54,100 nt of DNA from Nitrobacter sp. 62-13 (GTDB lineage Bacteria > Pseudomonadota > Alphaproteobacteria > Rhizobiales > Xanthobacteraceae), in NCBI RefSeq assembly GCF_001896955.1, contig NZ_MKRN01000203.1:1-54100 (forward strand), written 5' to 3'. Positions 19,538 through 31,377 of this stretch are shown in pieces. Within the stretch, counting starts at the first letter, position 1. Each line of letters opens with the position of its first letter. Below the pieces are notes generated by a model. The model had not been told where the DNA came from. It searched no databases and saw only the letters and a program-made list of their open reading frames with translations. The position numbers were made by a program, and so were the translations under genes.

Positions 19538-20305
19538 ATGCCCTCGCACCGGTTTCTCGCTCCCGTTTTTTTTGCGCTTGCACTCGGAGTTGCGCCCGCG
19601 GCTGCTTCCGCACAGAATTTCTCCGACAGCCAGCGCAGCGAGATCGAACAGATCGTCAAAAGCTATCTGCTCGCCCATCCCGAGGTTCTCGAAGAGGTCT
19701 CGGCCGAACTCAACAAACGTCAGGCAGCGGCCGAGGCGCTCAAGCATGAGGCCGCGGTTACCGAGAATGCCAAGGCCATCTTCAATTCGCCGCGCGGCGT
19801 CGCGCTCGGCAACAAGGACGGTGACGTCACCTTCGTCGAGTTCTTCGACTACAATTGCGGCTACTGCAAGCGCGCGATGGCCGACATGCTCGATCTCCTG
19901 AAGTCGGATCCGAAACTCAAGGTCGTCTTGAAGGAATTTCCGGTACTCGGCCCCGGCTCGGTCGAAGCCGCACAGGTCGCAGTGGCCGTCCGCATGCAGG
20001 ACCCCGGCGGCAAGAAATATCTCGATTTCCATCAACGGCTGCTCGGCGGCCGCGGCCAGGCCGACAAGGCGCGAGCGCTCGCCGCCGCCAAGGACGCCGG
20101 TCTCGACATCGCTCGGATCGAAAAGGACATGAACAGTCCCGAAGTCCGTACAACGTTGGAAGAGAACTTCAAACTTGCCGAGGCGATGGGCATGAACGGA
20201 ACGCCGAGCTATGTGATCGGCAAGCAAGTGGTCGTCGGTGCAGTGGGCCTTGAGACGCTCAAGGAGAAAATCAGCACGGCGCGGTGCGGAAAGGCATCTT
20301 GCTGA
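19538..20305 (+). CDS. DsbA family thiol:disulfide oxidoreductase
   Basis: Signal peptide; FFDYNCGYCKRAM (CGYC) active site, cis-Pro GTPSYVIG. Confidence 0.92.
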   Translation: MPSHRFLAPVFFALALGVAPAAASAQNFSDSQRSEIEQIVKSYLLAHPEVLEEVSAELNKRQAAAEALKHEAAVTENAKAIFNSPRGVALGNKDGDVTFVEFFDYNCGYCKRAMADMLDLLKSDPKLKVVLKEFPVLGPGSVEAAQVAVAVRMQDPGGKKYLDFHQRLLGGRGQADKARALAAAKDAGLDIARIEKDMNSPEVRTTLEENFKLAEAMGMNGTPSYVIGKQVVVGAVGLETLKEKISTARCGKASC

Positions 20306-20339
20306 TCGCTCTGTCGTCGATCGCTCTGTCCTCAAACGT

Positions 20340-20367
20340 AAGGCCCCCGCTCACAGCGGGGGCCTTT
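20340..20367 (+). terminator. Rho-independent terminator
   Basis: AAGGCCCCCGCTCACAGCGGGGGCCTTTT. Confidence 0.9.
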
Positions 20368-20508
20368 TCGTTGGCTGCAATGAGTCCGCGTAACAGTCCG
20401 TTTATCTCGCATTCAGAAAACAAATCCGGCGGAACCCGGATCGCATCGGAACATAGGTCCTCGGTGAGCCGTTGTCGGGCGGGCATTGCAACAAGTGAGG
20501 AGACATCG

Positions 20509-21294
20509 ATGACCAAACACTTTCTTCTATCGACGGCGGCTGCGGCGCTGATTGCCGGAACGGGATTCGCCTACGCGCAGGGAACTGGCATGGGGGGCAG
20601 CAGCAGCGGCTCGACCATGCAGCAAAGCGCACCGTCGACGGAACAGGGCCGCGGCTCCGCGACCACTCCGATGCATAACGATAGCGGCATGTCGAAGGAA
20701 GGCACGAGCCGCGGAAGCGAGTCCGGACACCGTGCTCAGGACACTCATTCCGGCAAGATGAAGAACGAACGATCCGCCGAAGAGTACGGGAAAGGCGACC
20801 ATTCCAAGGGAATGCGCTCGGAGCGCAATGAATCGGGCAAGTCCGACAAGGGCATGCGTGCCGAGGATCACAACGGAAAGACCGAGGAACGGAACCGGCG
20901 AACCGAAGACCGCAATGGAAAGGCCATGGATCACAACCGGAACGCCGAAGAGCGCAACGGAATGAAGTCCGATTCCTCGCGGAACGCGGCGGACACCAAC
21001 AAATCATCGACCACGACGACGGGTCAGGCCGGTGCCGGCGCCAAGCTTTCGACGGAGCAAAGGACCAAGATCACGACCGTGATCAGGAACCAGCATGTGC
21101 AGCCGACGACGAACGTCAATTTCTCGATCGCTGTCGGCACGCGGGTGCCGCGCACGGTGAGTTTCCATCCGTTGCCGACGGAGATCGTTGACATTTATCC
21201 GAGCTGGCGCGGCTACGAATTCTTCCTGGTTCGTGACGAGATCATTGTCGTCGATCCGCGGACCCTTGAGATCGTCGCGGTTCTTGAGGCCTGA
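20509..21294 (+). CDS. DUF1236 domain protein with charged low-complexity region
   Basis: MTKHFLLSTAAAALIAGTGFAYAQG signal; C-terminal VPRTVSFHPLPTEIVDIYPSWRGYEFFLVRDEIIVVDPRTLEIVAVLEA. Confidence 0.85.
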   Translation: MTKHFLLSTAAAALIAGTGFAYAQGTGMGGSSSGSTMQQSAPSTEQGRGSATTPMHNDSGMSKEGTSRGSESGHRAQDTHSGKMKNERSAEEYGKGDHSKGMRSERNESGKSDKGMRAEDHNGKTEERNRRTEDRNGKAMDHNRNAEERNGMKSDSSRNAADTNKSSTTTTGQAGAGAKLSTEQRTKITTVIRNQHVQPTTNVNFSIAVGTRVPRTVSFHPLPTEIVDIYPSWRGYEFFLVRDEIIVVDPRTLEIVAVLEA

Positions 21295-21578
21295 TCCGAA
21301 ATTCGTCACACAGCGCACAAGCGGGGCCAATCCTGGCCCCGCGACGGCTGGTGCGGGAGTTCCGATCGCGGCTGCGGGCCGGCGTTCTTGACCGGGTTCA
21401 CGCTCCCGGCCTTGGTTAACAAGTAATTTCCGTATGTTCCGCCTCGCTTTTCGTGAAAAAAGTGAGGTTTTTGAAGCCGAATGCGAGAGCGTTCAGGCTT
21501 CCCCTTGGCTCTCTTGTTACATATAACGACCCGAAACTTCGGTGCACGGCGCCGGAACGACCGTTTTCGGGATTTCAG

Positions 21579-22049
21579 ATGGCCAGGACAATTTACGTGC
21601 TCAACGGCCCGAACCTTAACATGCTCGGGACCCGGGAGCCGGAAATCTATGGCCACGCCACCCTGGCGGACGTCGAAAAGCTCTGCGCCGATACGGCTGC
21701 GGACTTCGGATTGACCGCGGATTGCCGGCAGTCCAACCGCGAAGGCGAACTGATCGACTTCATCCATGACGCTCATGCGAAGCGGGCGGCCGGCATCGTC
21801 ATCAATGCCGGTGGCTACTCGCACACCTCGGTTGCGCTTCACGATGCGCTGGTCGCGGCGAGTCTCCCCACCGTCGAGGTTCATATCAGCAACATCCATG
21901 CGCGCGAGACCTTCCGTCACCATTCCTTCACGGCAAGCGCTGCTTTTGCGAGCCTTTGCGGCTTCGGAATCGACGGTTACCGCCTCGCAATCAACGGCCT
22001 TGCCGCCAGGATCGGCGCGGTGAAGTCCGGCGAAAAAGTCAAATCCTGA
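21579..22049 (+). CDS. aroQ: 3-dehydroquinate dehydratase, type II
   Basis: [62 protein letters not shown]. Confidence 0.96.
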   Translation: MARTIYVLNGPNLNMLGTREPEIYGHATLADVEKLCADTAADFGLTADCRQSNREGELIDFIHDAHAKRAAGIVINAGGYSHTSVALHDALVAASLPTVEVHISNIHARETFRHHSFTASAAFASLCGFGIDGYRLAINGLAARIGAVKSGEKVKS

Positions 22050-22090
22050 CGTATCAGCGTCATCCACAAAGAAAGTTTCGGATCGAGCAC

Positions 22091-22585
22091 ATGGCCCCGC
22101 AGCCTGGAGACGCAGCAAAGACCAAAACCGGTGACGAACGACGCGAGGAAAGCGATGTAATCCGCGAACTCGCCGCGCTTCTGGACGAGACCAAGCTCAC
22201 CGAAATCGAGATCGAGCGCGACGGACTCCGGGTACGGGTCGCACGCAATGTCACCGTGGGCGGGGCAATGCCCGCGAACTATCCGTCTGCGGCCGTGGGG
22301 CCGTTGCCTGCCGCCGCACCGGCTTCCGGCGCCGCCGATGTCAGCAAGCACCCTGGCGTGGTCCCCTCGCCGATGGTCGGCACGGCCTATTGGGCGTCGG
22401 AGCCTGGCGCCAAGCCCTTCATCGAGGTCGGTTCCAAGGTCACCACAGGCCAGACGCTGCTGATCGTCGAGGCCATGAAGACGATGAACCAAATTCCATC
22501 GCCGCGAGCCGGCACCGTCACGCAGATTCTCGTCGAGGACGGCCAGCCCGTCGAGTTCGGCGAGCCGCTGGTCATTATCGAATGA
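22091..22585 (+). CDS. accB: Acetyl-CoA carboxylase biotin carboxyl carrier protein
   Basis: [21 protein letters not shown]...[19 protein letters not shown] (biotinylation EAMK[TM]M). Confidence 0.96.
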   Translation: MAPQPGDAAKTKTGDERREESDVIRELAALLDETKLTEIEIERDGLRVRVARNVTVGGAMPANYPSAAVGPLPAAAPASGAADVSKHPGVVPSPMVGTAYWASEPGAKPFIEVGSKVTTGQTLLIVEAMKTMNQIPSPRAGTVTQILVEDGQPVEFGEPLVIIE

Positions 22586-22610
22586 TGCCGTTCGAACCGC
22601 AGGCGCAGTA

Positions 22611-23966
<1,356 letters not shown>

Positions 23967-24087
23967 TCGTTCGCCCCGGCGTCCCTACCTCCCGTTTTGA
24001 CAAAAATCAGGGACGGCGGGAACCGGTCGCCCGTTCAAGCGTTTGAGCAATAGCCAGGCATGAAGACCGTGCGGGGACCCCATATTA

Positions 24088-25650
24088 TTGACCGAGGCTG
24101 ATCACCATCTTGTGGCGTCAAGCCGCGGCAGGTCATCGCCTCACGCGTTCGGCCAAATCATCCTGCTCGCCGCAGGTCTGGTAATCCTGACACTGATCAG
24201 CGCCACCTCCGTGTACCTCGTCAACAAGACCCGCGAAGCCTCCCGCTCGACCGTGCATAGCATGGAGGTCGAGAACGAAATCTCGCTCACCCAATTGCAG
24301 ATGCGGCGCGCGGAAAGCGCGCAGCGCGGCTTCCTGCTGACGCAGCGCCCGGAATTTCGTCATGCATTCGAGGAGGCAGCCAGCGAAATTCCGCCGAGTT
24401 TCGAACGGCTGAAGGCGCTGACGATCGACAATCCCTACCAGCAGCAGCGGCTCGACCAGATCGTCCCGCAAACCAACCAGCGGATCGCGCATTTACGACA
24501 CAACATCGAACTCGTTCAGGCGAACAGGCTCGCCGAAGCGACCGAAATGGCCCAGCAGGAAGCCTCCCGCGATGCGATGGGTCAGATCCGCAGCCTCGCC
24601 AACGAGATGCGGGCTGAGGAAGACCGCCTGTTCGCGGCCCGGATGAAGTCGGCCGATGCCAGCCAGTCGCTCTCGGCCGCCGTCACCAGCGTCGGATCGG
24701 GCCTGATCGTGGTGTTCGCAGGATTGTCGATCTTTCTGGTGCGCCGATCGAGCCGGGCGCGCGACGTGGCCGAAAGTCAGTTGCGCGACAACTATCTCAA
24801 CCTCGAATCGACGGTGGAGAGTCGCACCGCCGACCTTCGCGAGGCCAATGATGAAATCCAGCGCTTCGCCTACATCGTCAGCCACGATCTGCGCTCGCCG
24901 CTGGTCAACATCATGGGGTTCACCAGCGAACTCGACGAACTGCGCGGCGACATATTCAAGCGCATCGCGACCCTGAGCCGACCGGAGGGCGCTCCGCCGC
25001 CGGCTGCCGACGAGACGGCCGCCGAGGTCGAACCGGTTCTCGAGGAGCCGGACAAGCAATTGTCGCAGGACTTCTCCGAGGCGCTCGGCTTCATCAAGTC
25101 GTCGATCGCCAAGATGGATCGGCTGATCAGCGCGATCCTCAACCTCACCCGCGAGGGCCGGCGCGAATTCCACCCCGATCGGATCGCCACGCGCGATCTG
25201 ATCGAGAACATCGCCTCAACCATGGCGCATCAGGCCGCCGAGGCCGGCGCTCAGATTCGGGTCGAGCCGCTCCCGGACATCGTCAGTGATCGCCTGGCCC
25301 TCGAGCAGATTTTCTCGAATTTGATCGATAATGCGTTGAAGTATCTCAAATCCGACGTTCCCGGCGACATTGCCATCCGCGGCAGGCGCAAGCTCGGATT
25401 TGCCATTTTTGAAATCACCGACAACGGCCGCGGCATCGATCCGAAGGATCACCAGCGAATCTTCGACCTGTTCCGGCGCGCCGGAACGCAGGATCGGCCG
25501 GGCCAGGGCATCGGCCTCGCGCACGTCCGCGCGCTGGTCCGCAGGCTCGGCGGAACCATGTCGGTCTCGTCGGAACTTGGCCACGGAAGCACATTTACTG
25601 TTACCCTTCCCACCGCCTGGACAGGCATCAACCGGGACAAGCAATCATGA
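24088..25650 (+). CDS. CHASE3-type sensor histidine kinase
   Basis: Two TMs flanking a CHASE3-like domain, IVSHDLRSPLVNIMGF, DNGRGIDPKDHQRIFDLFRR; likely TTG start. Confidence 0.88.
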   Translation: MTEADHHLVASSRGRSSPHAFGQIILLAAGLVILTLISATSVYLVNKTREASRSTVHSMEVENEISLTQLQMRRAESAQRGFLLTQRPEFRHAFEEAASEIPPSFERLKALTIDNPYQQQRLDQIVPQTNQRIAHLRHNIELVQANRLAEATEMAQQEASRDAMGQIRSLANEMRAEEDRLFAARMKSADASQSLSAAVTSVGSGLIVVFAGLSIFLVRRSSRARDVAESQLRDNYLNLESTVESRTADLREANDEIQRFAYIVSHDLRSPLVNIMGFTSELDELRGDIFKRIATLSRPEGAPPPAADETAAEVEPVLEEPDKQLSQDFSEALGFIKSSIAKMDRLISAILNLTREGRREFHPDRIATRDLIENIASTMAHQAAEAGAQIRVEPLPDIVSDRLALEQIFSNLIDNALKYLKSDVPGDIAIRGRRKLGFAIFEITDNGRGIDPKDHQRIFDLFRRAGTQDRPGQGIGLAHVRALVRRLGGTMSVSSELGHGSTFTVTLPTAWTGINRDKQS

Positions 25651-26087
25651 GTAAACCAGTCGTCATCATCATGATCGAAGACGATGAAGGTCACGCGCGG
25701 CTAATCGAGCGCAACATACGGCGTTCCGGTGTCAACAATGAGATCAAGCCGTTCAGGAACGGTACAGACGCCCTCAATTACCTTTTCGGCGCAAACGGCG
25801 ACGGGCTGCCTCACAAGGGAGAGACGCTGCTCATTCTGCTCGATCTCAATCTGCCTGACATGACCGGAATAGATATCCTGCGGCAAGTGAAGGAAAATAA
25901 ATTCCTGAAGTGCGCACCGGTGGTCGTATTGACCACGACCGATGATTCCCAGGAGATCAAGCGATGCTACGAACTGGGATGCAACGTCTACATCACGAAG
26001 CCGGTGAACTACGAAAGTTTCGCCAACGCAATCCGGCAACTCGGTCTGTTCTTCTCCATCATCCAGGTTCCCCGGACCACCTCATGA
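25647..26087 (+). CDS. Response regulator (Rcp1-like single REC domain)
   Basis: MSKPVVIIMIEDDEGHARLIERNIRRSG...LLILLDLNLPDMTGIDIL...VVLTTTDD...YITKPVN; overlaps upstream stop by 4 nt. Confidence 0.93.
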   Translation: MSKPVVIIMIEDDEGHARLIERNIRRSGVNNEIKPFRNGTDALNYLFGANGDGLPHKGETLLILLDLNLPDMTGIDILRQVKENKFLKCAPVVVLTTTDDSQEIKRCYELGCNVYITKPVNYESFANAIRQLGLFFSIIQVPRTTS

Positions 26088-27172
26088 GCGCAAAGCCAGC
26101 CCTGCTGTACATAGACGATGACAAGGCGCTCGCCCGGCTGGTCCAGCGCGGCCTGACACGCCATGGATTTTGCGTGGAGCACGCTCCCGATGGCGAATCC
26201 GGGCTTGCACGCATCGCGCAGGGCGGCATCGATGTGATCGCGCTCGATCAATATATGCCCGGTCTCGATGGCCTGGAGACGCTGAAGCGAATTCAGGCAA
26301 TCCCCGACGCGCCGCCGGTCGTGTTCGTCACCGCGTCGCAGGATTCCAAGATTGCCGTGACCGCGCTCAAGGCCGGCGCCGCCGACTATCTCGTCAAAGA
26401 CACGCTCGGCGAATTCGTTCCCCTCTTGCAGGTCGCGGCCGAAGTGGCGATCCGGCAGGCTCACATCCGGAAAGCGCGCGACCAGGCCGAGGCCGAAGTC
26501 CGCGCCTCGCGCGATCGCTATGCGGCCCTGGCGAGCGAGCGCGAGGTGTTGCTGCGCGAGGTCAATCACCGCATCGGCAACAGCCTGCAGATCATCGCCT
26601 CGCTGCTGCACCTGCAGGCCAATTCCAGTCCCGACGAAAACATCAAGGTTGCGCTGAGCAGCGCGATGGGGCGGGTGGCCGCCGTGGCTCAGGTGCATCG
26701 GCGCCTCTACACGTCACACGATCTGAAGAGCGTGCTGCTGAACCAGTATCTTGAAGCGCTGCTCGAGGATCTCCGGCGCTCCACCGAAAGCAACCGGATG
26801 TCGCGGCTCGATCTGAAGGCGGAACCCATCGAGATCGACCCGGATCGCGCCGTCGCAATCGGAATCATCGTCAACGAGCTGGTGATGAACGCAGTCAAAT
26901 ACGCGTATCCGGACGGTCCCGGTCCGATCCACGTCGAACTCGCGATCGACGGCGGCGACATCGAGCTTTCGATCGCAGACGACGGCGTCGGCCTCAACGC
27001 AAAAACCGATCCTCGCTCGACCGGAATGGGCCAGCGTATTGTTTCAGCGATGGCGCAGAAACTCGACGCCCAGGCCGAACGCGATCCCACCCATGCCGGA
27101 ACCCGCATCGTGTTGCGGTTCCCGCTCCAGCTCTCACCGAACGCAAAACTCACGCCGGCAACTGCGGCCTGA
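26084..27172 (+). CDS. REC domain-HisKA_2/HATPase hybrid histidine kinase
   Basis: ALLYIDDDKALARLVQRGL...; LLREVNHRIGNSLQIIASLLHLQ (HisKA_2), MVNELVMNAVKYAYPDG-like; overlaps upstream stop (ATGA). Confidence 0.9.
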   Translation: MSAKPALLYIDDDKALARLVQRGLTRHGFCVEHAPDGESGLARIAQGGIDVIALDQYMPGLDGLETLKRIQAIPDAPPVVFVTASQDSKIAVTALKAGAADYLVKDTLGEFVPLLQVAAEVAIRQAHIRKARDQAEAEVRASRDRYAALASEREVLLREVNHRIGNSLQIIASLLHLQANSSPDENIKVALSSAMGRVAAVAQVHRRLYTSHDLKSVLLNQYLEALLEDLRRSTESNRMSRLDLKAEPIEIDPDRAVAIGIIVNELVMNAVKYAYPDGPGPIHVELAIDGGDIELSIADDGVGLNAKTDPRSTGMGQRIVSAMAQKLDAQAERDPTHAGTRIVLRFPLQLSPNAKLTPATAA

Positions 27173-27256
27173 GCCGGTTTGCGGTAAACGCGTCCTTCCG
27201 CGTATTCTCGCAGATTATCGGCCCGGCGGCGCTCCAGCTCTGCTATAAGGCGAACG

Positions 27257-27931
27257 ATGTCACGCGAGACCGCAGCCTCCGAGATCACGCCCGAGTTGCT
27301 GCTGCGCGCCTATGCCTGCGGTATCTTCCCGATGGCGGAGAGCGTCGACGACCCGACGCTGTTCTGGGTCGAACCGAAGATGCGCGGTGTGATACCGCTC
27401 GAAAGTTTTCGAATCCCTTCGCGGCTCGCGCGCACGGTGCGATCGGACAGTTTCACCGTCACGGTCGATACCGCCTTCAAGGCGGTGATCGACGGCTGCG
27501 CCGCGCCGCAGCCCGGCCGCGACAACACCTGGATCAACCGCCGCATTCGCGAACTCTACATCGCCTTGCACGAACTCAACCACTGTCACAGCGTCGAGGT
27601 CTGGCAAGGAGATCAACTCGCGGGCGGTCTTTACGGGGTCAGGCTCGGCCGCGCCTTTTTTGGCGAGAGCATGTTTCATGTCGTGCGGGACGCGTCGAAG
27701 GTCGCGCTGGTGCATCTGGTCGCACGATTGATCGCAGGCGGATTCGTGCTGCTTGATACGCAATTCGTGACCGATCATCTGCGCGGTTTCGGCGCGATCG
27801 AAATCCCGCGCAGGCGTTACCGGATGCTACTGGACGCCGCGCTGGAAGGCCGCGCCGATTTCGGGGCCCTGCCCTTGGACAGGCCGGTGCCAGGTGCGGA
27901 CGCACTCCAGGTCTTCGCCGGCCGCACGTGA
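27257..27931 (+). CDS. aat: Leucyl/phenylalanyl-tRNA--protein transferase
   Basis: [66 protein letters not shown]. Confidence 0.96.
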   Translation: MSRETAASEITPELLLRAYACGIFPMAESVDDPTLFWVEPKMRGVIPLESFRIPSRLARTVRSDSFTVTVDTAFKAVIDGCAAPQPGRDNTWINRRIRELYIALHELNHCHSVEVWQGDQLAGGLYGVRLGRAFFGESMFHVVRDASKVALVHLVARLIAGGFVLLDTQFVTDHLRGFGAIEIPRRRYRMLLDAALEGRADFGALPLDRPVPGADALQVFAGRT

Positions 27932-28003
27932 CATCTTGGGGACTCGCCGCAGGGTCTGAAGTCGAACGCGCTGGACGCCTTTTACGCGCCCAGCGCGGTG
28001 TCT

Positions 28004-29761
28004 TTACGCAGCCCGAACCGAGTTCAGGAATTTCCCGACTTCGAGCTTAAGCCGGTTGCCGTCACTGGATAGCGACTGCGCGGCCGACAACACCTGCGAC
28101 GAGGCTGAGCCTGTTTCCGTCGCACCGCGCTGGACGTCAGCGATATTGGACGATACCTGCTGGGTCCCTTGCGAAGCCTGCTGCACGTTCCGCGAGATTT
28201 CCTGCGTCGCGGCCCCTTGTTCTTCCACCGCGGCCGCGATGATCGAGGCAATCTCCGAGAGCCTTTCAATCGTGCCGCCGATCTCCTTGATGGCGTCGAC
28301 CGAATGCTGCGTCGCGCCCTGGATGCCTGAGATTTGCTGGCCGATCTCGCCGGTGGCTTTCGCTGTCTGCTCGGCAAGCGCCTTCACCTCGGAAGCGACC
28401 ACCGCAAAGCCCCGGCCCGCCTCGCCCGCCCGAGCCGCCTCGATCGTGGCGTTGAGGGCAAGCAGGTTTGTCTGACCTGCGATTGTGTTGATCAGCTCAA
28501 CGACGTCTCCTATGCGGCCCGCGGCGCGAGACAGCTCGCCGACGCGATCATTGGTTTTGCGGGCCTGGTCGACCGCTTCATTGGCAATGCGCGCAGATTC
28601 CTGCACCTGACGGCCGATCTCGGTGACGGACGATGCCAGCTCCTCGGTTGCGGCGGCGACTGAATGGACGTTGGTCGATGCTTCCTCGGAAGCCGCGGCA
28701 ACCGTCGTGGTTACGTGCTGGGCCCGCTCGGCCGTGGAGGTCAGCGTGCTGGCCGAGGCTTCCAGTTCGGTCGAGGCGGACGCGACTGTTTCGACGATCT
28801 CGCCTACGGCGGCTTCGAACGAATCGGCCAGCTTGATCATGTCGGCCTTCCGCTGCTGGGCGGCAATCTCGTCCTGCTTCCTCTTGGCTTCGGCTTCCTC
28901 GCGAGCTTTTTGTTCGGACACGACCTTGAACCTCTCGACGGCGGCGGCGACGGCGCCGACTTCGTCCTTGCGGCCAAGTCCTGGCAGCACGACGGAGAAA
29001 TTGCCTTCCGCCAGCTCCAGCATGGATTTGGTCAGCGCCGAGATCGGTTTGGCGATCGTGACGATCGACAGGACGCAGGCGCCGACCAGCAGCAGGGCGA
29101 CCGCGAGACCAAGTATCATCGAAATCCGCTGGGCGGAGGCTTCTTCCCGTGCCGCCGCAGCCTTCTCCTCTTCAACGCGCCCCTTGGCGAACTCGACGAC
29201 CTTCTCCGAAACTTCGGCCAGCTCCTTCGCCGTCGGGAGGGCGACTTCCTTCGTCAGCCGGACCGCCTCATGCCCAAGCTTGGCGAGCTGCGCGCCGGCG
29301 TCGGCCTTCATGTCGGCACCCTGTTTCGCCTCGATCTCCAGCAACTCGCCGCGAACCGCGGCAATCGGCCTGGCCCCATTGTTCAGATACTGATCGGCAA
29401 GCCGGCTCATCTTCTCAAGTCGCGCACGGTTTTCAGCCGACTTCGAAAGCTTGAGGGCCTCACCGATAAATCCCCGTGCAGCGTTGTAATGATTAACGAC
29501 GTCTTCCCGTGCGGCCAGCAACTGCGCCGGCGTGCTTGCGAGACGAATATCACGAACTCCGATCACCATGCCGCGAGTCGACGATTTAGCTTCGATGCCT
29601 TTCATTGCGAGTAGATTCTGACTTTCCGCTCTCTCGTTGGCTTGGCGCACCGCATCGCTGCCGCTCATCTGAACATAGATCAGCGCGACAACCATGATGA
29701 TGCTGAGCAACGATGTAACTGCGAGCTTTGTGCCGATTCGCAGGTTTTCAATGAAACGCAT
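28004..29761 (-). CDS. Methyl-accepting chemotaxis protein
   Basis: Two TMs, HAMP, MCP signalling hairpin ([52 protein letters not shown]). Confidence 0.95.
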   Translation of the reverse strand: MRFIENLRIGTKLAVTSLLSIIMVVALIYVQMSGSDAVRQANERAESQNLLAMKGIEAKSSTRGMVIGVRDIRLASTPAQLLAAREDVVNHYNAARGFIGEALKLSKSAENRARLEKMSRLADQYLNNGARPIAAVRGELLEIEAKQGADMKADAGAQLAKLGHEAVRLTKEVALPTAKELAEVSEKVVEFAKGRVEEEKAAAAREEASAQRISMILGLAVALLLVGACVLSIVTIAKPISALTKSMLELAEGNFSVVLPGLGRKDEVGAVAAAVERFKVVSEQKAREEAEAKRKQDEIAAQQRKADMIKLADSFEAAVGEIVETVASASTELEASASTLTSTAERAQHVTTTVAAASEEASTNVHSVAAATEELASSVTEIGRQVQESARIANEAVDQARKTNDRVGELSRAAGRIGDVVELINTIAGQTNLLALNATIEAARAGEAGRGFAVVASEVKALAEQTAKATGEIGQQISGIQGATQHSVDAIKEIGGTIERLSEIASIIAAAVEEQGAATQEISRNVQQASQGTQQVSSNIADVQRGATETGSASSQVLSAAQSLSSDGNRLKLEVGKFLNSVRAA

Positions 29762-29966
29762 CGCAAGTGGCTCCGGAAAAATATGGCTACGTCACCGTAT
29801 GGGGATGATCAGCAATGTTTCGAATCGCCGACGATAACGGGACGGGACAATATCGCGCTCAAATGCGAATGAATCGTTATAGCACCAGACACATTACGGC
29901 AGCGCCGCCGAAAGATTTGCATCCGGACGACCAACCAAGGTTGGGCTCGTAGCGCTTTTGCCGGGG

Positions 29967-30890
29967 CTATCGCCCGAACGGCGGAAAGAACGGATTGCTG
30001 CGAGGTTGCTGCTGCGGCGGCGGCGGAGGCGACGCCGGTTGCGGAGGCGGCGCCGGCTGACGCGGCTGGCGTGCGGATTGCCGCGGCGTTCGCTTGGCTG
30101 GCGGCGGCGGCGCCGGTTTCGGGGGATCCGGCTGCGCGTTGACGACTGTCGTTTCCGGATCCTTGCAGTCGGTCAGCCAGACGTCATAGATCGGATGCTC
30201 GACGCCATGCAGACCGGGGCTCGCCGCGAACATCCAGCCGGAGAAGATCCGCTTCACTTCGCCCTGGAGGGTGATCTCGTCGACCTCCACGAAGGCGTCC
30301 GTGTTTGCGGCTTCGGTCGCGGGACGCGTGTAGCAGGCGTCGGTCTTCACCCGCAGCGCGCCGAACTGCACGGTCTCTCCCACATCCTCGTCGAAGTGGA
30401 TGATGCGGCCGGTGATCTTGTCGAGGCCGGAAAAGACCGCTTTCTTGTTGATGATCTTCTGCGCCGGCGGCTCGGTTACGACCTCGTCGCCCGGTTGCAG
30501 CGTGGCCGGCGCGGGCGGAGCCGAGCGCGGCGGATGTTGTGCGGACGGCTGGTTGAGCGCAGGCGGCGCGACCGCAACGCCACCGGGCGCGTTCTGCGGA
30601 ACCACGGTGGTGCCGGGCGGAGGCAGCGGCTGGGTCTGGACCGGTCCCGGCGGCGCAACGCCCTGCCCGGGATTCAACGGCGCCGGCAGCACGCGGCCCT
30701 GCCGCGGCAGATCCGGCACGTCTTCCTCATCGTCCTCGGGCGTCCCCTGCCCGCGCGGAATGGCAGCCGGCGGGCGCGGCACGGGATCCGAAAAAATGTT
30801 TCCGATTTGCGCGCGCGCGGGCGACGCTGCCGCGATCAGGCCGGCGATCATGAAAGCCGCACAACCGGCTATGATAAGGGTTCGGAACAT
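29967..30890 (-). CDS. DUF2155 domain-containing proline-rich exported protein
   Basis: Signal peptide, KAVFSGLDKITGRIIHFDEDVGETVQFGALRVKTDACYTRP...GWMFAASPGLHGVEHPIYDVWLTDCK. Confidence 0.88.
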   Translation of the reverse strand: MFRTLIIAGCAAFMIAGLIAAASPARAQIGNIFSDPVPRPPAAIPRGQGTPEDDEEDVPDLPRQGRVLPAPLNPGQGVAPPGPVQTQPLPPPGTTVVPQNAPGGVAVAPPALNQPSAQHPPRSAPPAPATLQPGDEVVTEPPAQKIINKKAVFSGLDKITGRIIHFDEDVGETVQFGALRVKTDACYTRPATEAANTDAFVEVDEITLQGEVKRIFSGWMFAASPGLHGVEHPIYDVWLTDCKDPETTVVNAQPDPPKPAPPPPAKRTPRQSARQPRQPAPPPQPASPPPPPQQQPRSNPFFPPFGR

Positions 30891-31377
30891 CTCGCGCGGC
30901 TTTGTCTGGCTCGAATCAGGGCCGGAACATTGTACAGAAATTTAATGGCTCCAAGCCGCTCGCAGGCGCTCGGTTAACACGGGGAATGCGGCGGGGAAAG
31001 GGCGGCATGCGCACCCAGTTGGATGCTCTGCCGTCTGGTTCGCGGATCGCAGATCGCGGCGCGTCCGATGAAGCCGCATCAGCGATGGTCGCCGATCTTC
31101 GGCGATGACAACTCCCGCGGCAGATCTGAAAAGCGCGCATCATCGCGGTCGAGCTTGATCCGTTTCTTGCGCTTGCTGCCCTCGACTCCGGTCAGCACAC
31201 CCCGACGTAACCAGGTTTCAGCGGCAAACATACGGCAGTGGATTTAGAGCAACAGATGGCATCATTCGAGTCTTGAATGGTATTTCGGTAGGTCTACGGG
31301 GTTGGCACGTTCGTGGTGTTCAGGGCTATATTCGAGGCTATACTCGCCTTTTCAGTTTTGCGTGTCGAGGAATTGCC

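Noticed and set aside
21321-21342. GCGGGGCCA-ATCC-TGGCCCCGC hairpin after the DUF1236 gene as intrinsic terminator
   Set aside because: Strong stem but no T-tract on either strand; could be a terminator or incidental, so not listed as a feature
27967-27997. GCGCTGG...CCAGCGC inverted repeat between aat and the MCP gene
   Set aside because: Short stem, long loop, no T-tract; weak evidence
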